DNA of 21,726 nt from CAINEC01 sp046303115 (GTDB lineage Bacteria; Bacteroidota; Bacteroidia; AKYH767-A; OLB10). Below are positions 16,268 through 21,726 of the stretch, one piece after another; the stretch's first letter is position 1; each line of letters opens with the position of its first letter. The DNA lies in assembly GCA_046303115.1 (NCBI GenBank), contig JBKCGZ010000188.1, positions 1 to 21,726 on the forward strand. Direction: 5' to 3'. Made by a program: the position numbers and the translations under genes. Below the pieces are notes generated by a model that saw only the letters and a list, made by a program, of their open reading frames with translations, was not told where the DNA came from and ran no database searches.

Positions 16268-18166
16268 TTATTTTTTCTCGTCTTTTACTTCTTCGAATTC
16301 AACATCGGTAACGTTATCACTAGCATTGTTTGCAGTCCCTTGGTCAGGTGCTCCCTCGGTTTGCTGTGATGCGTTATACATGTCTTGTGAAGCCGATTGC
16401 CAAGCCGCATTTAAGTTCGTCATTGCAGATTCAATTCCAGCTAAATCACGGTTTTTATGCGCCTCTTTTAATTCGTTCAAACCCGTTTCAATAGCCGATT
16501 TTTTATCTGCAGGGATTTTATCTCCAAATTCATTTAATTGTTTTTCGCTTTGGAAGATTAATGAATCAGCTTGATTAATTTTGTCTGCTTCTTCTTTCAT
16601 CTTACGATCTGCATCTGCATTTGCCTCAGCTTCTTCTTTCATGCGTTTGATTTCATCGTCATTTAAACCTGATGATGCTTCAATACGGATGTTTTGGCTC
16701 TTACCTGTTGCTTTATCTTTTGCTGTTACATGAAGAATTCCGTTCGCATCAATATCAAAAGTAACTTCAATTTGAGGAACACCACGTGGAGCAGGAGGGA
16801 TGCTATCTAAGTGAAAGCGACCAATTGTTCTGTTGTCTTTTGCCATCGGCCTCTCGCCCTGTAAAATGTGAATCTCAACAGATGGCTGATTGTCGGAAGC
16901 CGTTGAAAACACTTCTGATTTTTTAGATGGAATGGTTGTATTAGCTTCGATTAATTTCGTCATTACTCCACCCATCGTTTCAATTCCAAGTGATAACGGA
17001 GTTACATCAAGCAGTAAAACATCTTTAACTTCTCCTGTTAATACCGCACCTTGGATTGCAGCACCTAATGCAACTACTTCATCAGGATTAACACCTTTAG
17101 AAGGCTTCTTACCAAAGAACTTCTCAACGATCTCTTGAATTGCAGGAATTCTTGTTGATCCACCAACTAAGATTACTTCATCTATATCAGAAGCCGACAT
17201 TTTTGCATCGGACAAAGCTTTTTTGCAAGGATCTAATGTTCTTTGAATTAAAGAATCTGCCAATTGTTCAAATTTAGAACGCGATAATGTTTTTACTAAG
17301 TGCTTTGGAATTCCATCAACTGGCATAATGTAAGGCAAGTTGATTTCTGTTTGTGATGAGCTAGATAATTCAATCTTCGCTTTCTCAGCAGCCTCTTTTA
17401 AACGCTGCATTGCCATAGGGTCTTTTTTAAGATCAATTCCTTCATCATTCTTGAATTCTTGACTTAACCAATCAATAATAACCTGGTCGAAATCATCACC
17501 ACCTAAGTGTGTATCACCGTTAGTAGATTTTACTTCGAATACGCCATCTCCTAATTCTAGAATTGAAATATCGAATGTACCGCCGCCTAAATCGAATACA
17601 GCAACTTTCGTATCCGTATGTTTTTTATCTAAGCCATAAGCTAAAGCTGCGGCAGTTGGTTCATTAATAATTCTTAATACTTTTAATCCTGAAATTTCAC
17701 CAGCCTCTTTAGTAGCCTGACGTTGTGCATCATTAAAATATGCAGGTACTGTAATTACGGCTTCACTTACTTCATATCCTAAATAATCTTCAGCAGTTTT
17801 TTTCATTTTTTGTAAAATCATTGCTGATATTTCCTGTGGAGTATATAAACGCTCCTCAATTTTTACTCTTGGGGTGTTGTTGTCACCCTTAACAACTTCG
17901 TAAGGCACTCTTGAAATTTCGTTTGTCATTTTATCGAATGACTCACCCATAAACCTCTTAATAGATTGAATGGTATGTTTTGGGTTTGTTATTGCTTGAC
18001 GCTTTGCAGGATCTCCTACTTTGCGTTCACCATCCTTAATAAAGGCTACCATCGATGGTGTTGTTCTGCGACCTTCACTGTTCGCGATGACTGTAGGCTC
18101 ACTGCCTTCCATTACAGCAACGCATGAGTTCGTTGTTCCAAGGTCAATTCCAATTACTTTTCTCAT
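16268..18166 (-). CDS. dnaK: Chaperone protein DnaK (Hsp70)
   Basis: This ATP-driven chaperone binds exposed hydrophobic segments and works with DnaJ and GrpE in the cytoplasm. The nucleotide-binding domain (1-380) shows GIDLGTTNSCVAV (6-18), catalytic-site K70, INEPTAAALAYG (167-178), DLGGGTFD (192-199) and VGGSTRIP (334-341). The linker KDVLLLDVTP (381-390) precedes the substrate-binding domain, then a helical lid and a tail ending VTDVEFEEVKDEKK, the usual bacterial DnaK ending. At 632 residues it is complete. grpE and dnaJ are not adjacent, unlike in many bacteria. The ATG at 18166 has no Shine-Dalgarno sequence. A cluster of TGTCA/TGACA pentamers upstream may control it; no CIRCE element (TTAGCACTC-N9-GAGTGCTAA) is present. 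Confidence 0.98.
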   Translation of the reverse strand: MRKVIGIDLGTTNSCVAVMEGSEPTVIANSEGRRTTPSMVAFIKDGERKVGDPAKRQAITNPKHTIQSIKRFMGESFDKMTNEISRVPYEVVKGDNNTPRVKIEERLYTPQEISAMILQKMKKTAEDYLGYEVSEAVITVPAYFNDAQRQATKEAGEISGLKVLRIINEPTAAALAYGLDKKHTDTKVAVFDLGGGTFDISILELGDGVFEVKSTNGDTHLGGDDFDQVIIDWLSQEFKNDEGIDLKKDPMAMQRLKEAAEKAKIELSSSSQTEINLPYIMPVDGIPKHLVKTLSRSKFEQLADSLIQRTLDPCKKALSDAKMSASDIDEVILVGGSTRIPAIQEIVEKFFGKKPSKGVNPDEVVALGAAIQGAVLTGEVKDVLLLDVTPLSLGIETMGGVMTKLIEANTTIPSKKSEVFSTASDNQPSVEIHILQGERPMAKDNRTIGRFHLDSIPPAPRGVPQIEVTFDIDANGILHVTAKDKATGKSQNIRIEASSGLNDDEIKRMKEEAEANADADRKMKEEADKINQADSLIFQSEKQLNEFGDKIPADKKSAIETGLNELKEAHKNRDLAGIESAMTNLNAAWQSASQDMYNASQQTEGAPDQGTANNASDNVTDVEFEEVKDEKK

Positions 18167-18230
18167 ATGCTTGATTTTTAGTTTTTAAAATTTTGCGTCC
18201 GCTGGCAATACATATGCCATCAGACTTTTA

Positions 18231-18287
18231 TGTCATAAATCTGACAATTAATCGTAAAATGTTTGAATTAAATCTGACAGAGTGACA
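18231..18287 (-). promoter_or_regulatory. TGTCA/TGACA repeat cluster upstream of dnaK, candidate heat-shock control site
   Basis: Four copies of the pentamer lie 65-121 bp before the dnaK start: TGTCA at 18231-18235 (plus-strand reading) and TGACA at 18242-18246, 18275-18279 and 18283-18287. The first two form an inverted repeat, TGTCA-N6-TGACA. The second and third belong to an 11-bp direct repeat TAAATCTGACA (18236-18246 and 18269-18279) with 33-bp periodicity, close to three helical turns. A separate TGGCA-N7-TGCCA inverted repeat is at 18203-18219. The density is unlikely in random sequence, but the role is inferred from position. Confidence 0.5.
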
Positions 18288-18301
18288 AATAGTCCTACAA
18301 T

Positions 18302-19336
18302 TTAGTTGAAAAGTCCTGTCGTAAATTTACCGTAAAGTAAAGAGTCTTGCGAAGGAGTATTAAACTTCATGTTATAAACAGTACTCGACCATCGACTTGT
18401 AAAAATCCCTTTACCATTGCTAAGATTGGTATATTCAGGAATATAGTTTACCGTATTGCCAGGCGCATTTACCTGGATGTAATTGTATAAATCGGGTGTT
18501 CCAACAGTGAAAATAAAATCAGCTGCTACATAACCAATCGGCCTGCTTACTGTGTTGTCTTTTAAAATACGTTGTTTCAAATAGCTAAAGAAAGAGGAAC
18601 CATCAATCAAAAAAGTTAAAGATTGTCCACCGTTAGTGTTGGTGCTTAAAATATTGTCGAGATAATAGTCAACGAATTTATCTGTACCTACTGTCGCACC
18701 TGGCTTAAACTCTTTGTATTTGAAACGCATAATCAAGCCATACACTTTACCATTCCTCGCACTGCCAATTTTAACATTGTATGGATAGTCAGATGCCAGG
18801 TTGATTTTCGATGATGGGAAAAGACTTTGCTGACTAATTGTTTCAACAAGATATGTTGTGGCTACAGATGTTGAACCTGTTAGCTTGTTTTTTAATTCAA
18901 AGCGGTAAATCGCATCTGTTTTTAGTTTGAAATATGGTTTCAAATTTATTGCTCCATTTATGCGTTCTTGAAGAAATAGCTGATAAAGGCGATGCTTTTC
19001 ATCCGTAAATAAACCTTCCTCTTTTTCTTTATTGAAAGTTGGTTTTAGAATAATAGTGTCTGTTTGCTGCCCATTTACTACGCTGTAAATAGTTACCTCG
19101 ACTTCTGATGTGTCATAATAAATACTATCTGAATACTGAGCCATTAAAAGTGCATTTCCTTCACCTAAAAATCCTTTTTGTAGTCGTACGTAATGAACAG
19201 TGTCATTTTTATTTAATAGTCCATAAACGACTGGTGTTTCTTTATATTCGTCTAAAATATCAAGCGAATTATCGCACGACGATATAGTAAGGCCGATAGT
19301 TACCATTAAAAGAAAAAAAACAATTCTTTTTTTCAT
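18302..19336 (-). CDS. DUF4249-family lipoprotein
   Basis: The product is a 344-residue exported lipoprotein of a family found in Bacteroidota and without a known function. A signal peptide (basic MKKR, hydrophobic core 5-17) ends in the lipobox TISSC with C21 as the lipidated residue. The mature N-terminus shows the family signature VVYGLLNKNDTVHYVRLQKG (36-55), followed by alternating beta strands and, later, a region suited to a beta-sandwich. It is probably anchored in the outer membrane or exposed at the surface; DUF4249 proteins often sit beside TonB-dependent receptors, but none is in this window. It lies 135 bp upstream of dnaK on the same strand and is divergent from the LysE-type gene. 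The start at 19336 gives a complete signal peptide and lies only 4 bases after a perfect -7 box. Confidence 0.87.
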   Translation of the reverse strand: MKKRIVFFLLMVTIGLTISSCDNSLDILDEYKETPVVYGLLNKNDTVHYVRLQKGFLGEGNALLMAQYSDSIYYDTSEVEVTIYSVVNGQQTDTIILKPTFNKEKEEGLFTDEKHRLYQLFLQERINGAINLKPYFKLKTDAIYRFELKNKLTGSTSVATTYLVETISQQSLFPSSKINLASDYPYNVKIGSARNGKVYGLIMRFKYKEFKPGATVGTDKFVDYYLDNILSTNTNGGQSLTFLIDGSSFFSYLKQRILKDNTVSRPIGYVAADFIFTVGTPDLYNYIQVNAPGNTVNYIPEYTNLSNGKGIFTSRWSSTVYNMKFNTPSQDSLLYGKFTTGLFN

Positions 19337-19340
19337 TGGT

Positions 19341-19348
19341 CAAATGTA
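19341..19348 (-). promoter_or_regulatory. Candidate -7 element for the DUF4249 gene
   Basis: On the minus strand this reads TACATTTG, an exact TAnnTTTG match, with just ACCA between it and the ATG. If used, the transcript would be leaderless or nearly so. A TTG lies upstream (plus-strand CAA at 19375-19377), with 26-base spacing, longer than usual. Confidence 0.4.
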
Positions 19349-19408
19349 GTTAATCTCGATGTAAATCGTTTCGTCAATTAATAATAAATATATTAGCCGT
19401 TTAAATCG

Positions 19409-20041
19409 ATGATTAATCAAGTTATTGCCGGGATAGGTTTAGGATTATTAATGGCCATTATGATTGGCCCTGTGTTTTTTATGTTGATTAATATTAGCAT
19501 CAAAAATGGTTTTCGTTCAGCATTTTATTTTGCATTAGGAGTAGTTTTAAGCGATGGTTTTTACATTTCAATAATTGAATTCAGTAAGTCATTGGTTGGA
19601 TTTCTTGATAGTCATCGTGATTGGGTTGCCATGGTAGGCGGAATCTTGTTAATTGCGTTTGGTATTTCTTCAATATTGTCCAAGGTCTCTGAATTAAAAG
19701 ATAGTGAAGTTAAAAATGATATCAGTAGCAAAGATTTGATTTTAGTCGTTATAAAAGGTTTTGTGATGAATGCGTTAAATCCTTTTGTTTTGTTTTTTTG
19801 GATTGGTGTTAGCACCACTTTAATTGTTAATAAATCGGATCACTCGTGGGCTCCTTTTTTGTTTTTTAGTGCCACCCTTGCTACTATTTTTTTTACAGAT
19901 TTATTAAAGGGCGCGTTAGCAATAAATTTGAAAAAAATCATGACTGTTCGTTTCATTTCCCTCTTAAATAAGATTTCAGGAATTGGTTTGATTTTATTCG
20001 GATTTAGATTGATTTATTTGCTTTGGGCAGACCAAATTTGA
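19409..20041 (+). CDS. LysE/RhtB-family amino-acid or small-metabolite exporter
   Basis: This is a 210-residue inner-membrane protein with about six hydrophobic helices. The family's two conserved regions are present: the N-terminal G20-P21-V-F-F segment followed by IKNGFRSAFYFALGVVLSDG (31-50), and N121-A-L-N-P125 at the start of a later helix, where the asparagine-proline pair is typical. A polar loop (about 93-108) divides the protein into two three-helix halves. LysE-type proteins export amino acids or related compounds by proton antiport; the substrate is not predictable here. The gene is divergent from the DUF4249 gene across 72 bp and appears to be a single-gene unit. Family assignment is good, substrate unknown. 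Confidence 0.88.
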   Translation: MINQVIAGIGLGLLMAIMIGPVFFMLINISIKNGFRSAFYFALGVVLSDGFYISIIEFSKSLVGFLDSHRDWVAMVGGILLIAFGISSILSKVSELKDSEVKNDISSKDLILVVIKGFVMNALNPFVLFFWIGVSTTLIVNKSDHSWAPFLFFSATLATIFFTDLLKGALAINLKKIMTVRFISLLNKISGIGLILFGFRLIYLLWADQI

Positions 20042-20134
20042 AAGAAAAGTGTAAGATTTTACGCATAAGTTTTCAACTTCGCTTGCATTGCAATCGTTAG
20101 AACTGTAAATTTAACAAACTACGGAGGTTATTTA

Positions 20135-20162
20135 TTGAGTTTTATTTACCCATTATTTTTTG
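20135..20162 (+). promoter_or_regulatory. Weak candidate promoter for the sugar transferase gene
   Basis: TTG at 20135-20137 and TATTTTTTG at 20154-20162 approximate the -33 and -7 elements, with one extra T in the latter. The spacing is 16 bases, slightly short. The remainder of the 184-bp gap holds no other recognisable site apart from a GGAGG at 20124-20128. Confidence 0.25.
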
Positions 20163-20225
20163 CCATTCGCGGAAATTAATACACGAATATGATTTAATAA
20201 TAGTAGATTGTGTCATCGATTTAAA

Positions 20226-21260
20226 ATGGATTCTAAAATAATAAAAGACGTAACTCCTGAGTTACAGTCCTTAATCAAAAAGTACGTAAACGTTGCATCT
20301 GACCAAACAAAGGTTATTATGACAACTACTACTTTTAATATTCTCAATTTTGATCAGGGTTCGGTAGGTGCTATTGTAAATTTAAAGAAAGTAAACGATA
20401 TTAGATTTATAAATAAATTTCAAGAAGCTGTTAATGAAAAATTGCCTTTTGGAGGAATTTACATTGGCTGCGTTGAAACCCATGAGCAGAGGGCGTTACG
20501 AATAAAAAAGAAGTTTCCACCTGTTTTTTCACAAATCTATCAGTTTGGTGATTTTATATTTAAAAGGGTATGGCCCAAGTTGCCATATTTTAAGAAGTTG
20601 TATTTCTTTCTTACTGATGGTAGAAATCGAGCTATGTCCAAAGCGGAAGCTTTAGGTCGTTTGTGTTCTTGTGGTTTTAGAATTTTAGAGATTAAAGAGA
20701 TTAAAAACAAACTTTATTTTGTTGGTCAGAAGGAAAAAGCCCCTGTTTATGATTTAAATCCATCCTACGGTCCATTGTTCGCAATGAAAAGAGTTGGCCA
20801 GAATGGTAAAATAATTAACGTGTATAAGTTTCGTACAATGTATCCTTATGCTGAATATCTTCAGGAATATATTTTCGAAACAAATAATTTATCCGAAGGT
20901 GGCAAGTTTGCTGATGATTTTAGAATTACTAAATGGGGCGCATGTCTTAGAAAATGCTGGTTGGATGAATTACCAATGATTTATAATCTTTTGAAGGGAG
21001 ATATAAAAATAGTTGGTGTAAGACCACTTAGTAAGCATTATTATTCTCTATATACAAAGGAACTCCAGAAAAAAAGAAACGATTCAAAACCTGGATTGCT
21101 ACCTCCTTTCTATGTTGATATGCCTAAAACTTTAGAAGAGATTATTAATTCTGAATTGAGGTATTTAAAGGAATATGAGAAGGCTCCGATTAAAACTGAT
21201 TTCCATTATTTTTGTGCAATACTTAATAACATTTTTATTAAAAAGGTTCGCAGTAATTAA
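20226..21260 (+). CDS. Sugar transferase (polyprenyl-phosphate phosphoglycosyltransferase family) with an atypical soluble N-terminal half
   Basis: This family moves a sugar-phosphate onto a lipid carrier to start surface polysaccharide or glycoprotein glycan synthesis. The C-terminal half has the family core: MKRVGQNGKIINVYKFRTM (187-205), RITKWG (233-238), LDELPMIYNLLKGD (246-259, with D247-E248 as the expected catalytic dyad) and VGVRPLS (263-269). The hydrophobic membrane-inserted helix that normally starts this domain is missing. Instead residues 1-170 look soluble: KLPFGGIYIGCVET (72-85) and SKAEALGRLCSCGFRILE (138-155) read like the end of a class I methyltransferase, though no SAM-binding glycine motif is visible. 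The ATG at 20226 is preferred over the TTG at 20208, the only other in-frame start after the upstream stop. It overlaps the next gene by 4 bp tail to tail. Confidence 0.83.
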   Translation: MDSKIIKDVTPELQSLIKKYVNVASDQTKVIMTTTTFNILNFDQGSVGAIVNLKKVNDIRFINKFQEAVNEKLPFGGIYIGCVETHEQRALRIKKKFPPVFSQIYQFGDFIFKRVWPKLPYFKKLYFFLTDGRNRAMSKAEALGRLCSCGFRILEIKEIKNKLYFVGQKEKAPVYDLNPSYGPLFAMKRVGQNGKIINVYKFRTMYPYAEYLQEYIFETNNLSEGGKFADDFRITKWGACLRKCWLDELPMIYNLLKGDIKIVGVRPLSKHYYSLYTKELQKKRNDSKPGLLPPFYVDMPKTLEEIINSELRYLKEYEKAPIKTDFHYFCAILNNIFIKKVRSN

Positions 21261-21726
21261 TCTTTATTTTCTTGTAATTTTTCTTTTAAATGGTGCATTG
21301 TAACAAATGCCATTAATATTAGTGGAGAAAGAAAAAGATCTTCTAAGTAGTGAGCAAGTCCAGCACTCAAGCGATAATCGACTTTAAAATTATAGAGTGT
21401 CAGAAAAACAAAGCTTAGACTCATGTATAAAAAATAGGTTACGACTAATATTTTTCCTAAATATTTATCACGGGAATGGAGTATTAAAATTAAGTAGCAA
21501 AGTATAATATATATCAGGCTAAAAAAAATGGAGGATTGAAGTTTTGGTGATAACTGAAAGCTCGCTAAATTACTTACTTCGTTTGTATAATTTGTAATTT
21601 CTGTTTTGGGATATTTATTTAGAAATTGAAATCCCTTTTGACTAATAACTAATAATTTATCTTCTCTTTTCCATCCAAAAAATAATAGTAACATTAAGAG
21701 TAAAAACGCAAGTATATTATTAAAAG
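21257..21726 (-). CDS. Small multi-pass membrane protein (5' partial)
   Basis: The frame is open to the window end; an ATG exists at 21694, but the codons before it (reading F-N-N-I-L-A-F-L-L-L) extend the same hydrophobic segment, so the real start is probably outside. Numbered from that ATG, there is a first helix ending about residue 7, an extracytoplasmic loop, and further helices at about 54-73, 81-101 and 118-133, with the tail ending HHLKEKLQENKD. I do not recognise the family with certainty. The size and arrangement (helix, loop, two close helices, then a final helix ending in a charged tail) recall the small membrane proteins associated with exosortases in Bacteroidota, and a polysaccharide-type sugar transferase is adjacent, but no diagnostic motif was found. 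It converges on the sugar transferase gene and shares 4 bp with it. Confidence 0.7.
   Translation of the reverse strand, partial: FNNILAFLLLMLLLFFGWKREDKLLVISQKGFQFLNKYPKTEITNYTNEVSNLASFQLSPKLQSSIFFSLIYIILCYLILILHSRDKYLGKILVVTYFLYMSLSFVFLTLYNFKVDYRLSAGLAHYLEDLFLSPLILMAFVTMHHLKEKLQENKD

Noticed and set aside
18167..18301. CIRCE-type HrcA operator before dnaK
   Set aside because: No TTAGCACTC-N9-GAGTGCTAA or near match is present; only the TGTCA/TGACA cluster was seen.
20208..20225. TTG at 20208 as start of the sugar transferase
   Set aside because: It adds only MCHRFK, is a rare start codon, and an ATG follows at 20226 with better family-like sequence after it.

Overview
The window looks like a chromosomal segment of an AT-rich member of the Bacteroidota. 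The evidence is the gene families present: a rhomboid with the C-terminal extension typical of that phylum, a DUF4249 lipoprotein, a Bacteroidota-type ParE/ParC pair, a very long TamB, and an RsmB-like methyltransferase whose motif I reads CAASGGK. Shine-Dalgarno sequences are absent before almost all starts, and several upstream regions carry the phylum's -7 promoter element TAnnTTTG. The order within the phylum cannot be fixed from this sequence. I see no rRNA, tRNA, insertion sequence, prophage or CRISPR array.

Left part (1-9074, all plus strand): a 5'-truncated rhomboid protease; a solitary gene of the Cas6 CRISPR-RNA endonuclease family with no other cas gene or repeat array nearby; a strong terminator whose T-tract also carries a perfect -7 element for the next gene; a membrane-anchored protein joining an AsmA-like region to a peptidoglycan glycosyltransferase (GT51) domain; then parE, parC and an RsmB/NOP2-type rRNA cytosine methyltransferase, which form a tight operon (11-bp gap, then a 1-bp overlap).

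Middle (9080-16252): tsaD and a membrane-anchored coiled-coil protein form a two-gene minus-strand operon. It is divergent from a 1464-residue tamB, and each side has a perfect TAnnTTTG box. After tamB comes a small basic protein with two AT-hooks and a probable winged helix. A perfect 16-bp bidirectional terminator separates it from the convergent dnaK.

Right part (16268-21726): dnaK on the minus strand, preceded by a cluster of TGTCA/TGACA pentamers that may be a heat-shock control site; a DUF4249 lipoprotein on the minus strand, apparently with an almost leaderless transcript; a divergent LysE-type exporter; a sugar transferase whose usual membrane segment is replaced by a soluble, possibly methyltransferase-derived N-terminal half; and a small multi-pass membrane protein, overlapping it tail to tail and cut off by the window end.

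Most of the segment is housekeeping: DNA topology, rRNA and tRNA modification, protein folding and envelope assembly. The unusual items are the stand-alone Cas6 homologue, the AsmA-GT51 fusion, the AT-hook/winged-helix protein and the chimeric sugar transferase. Promoter and operator calls are by eye and tentative.
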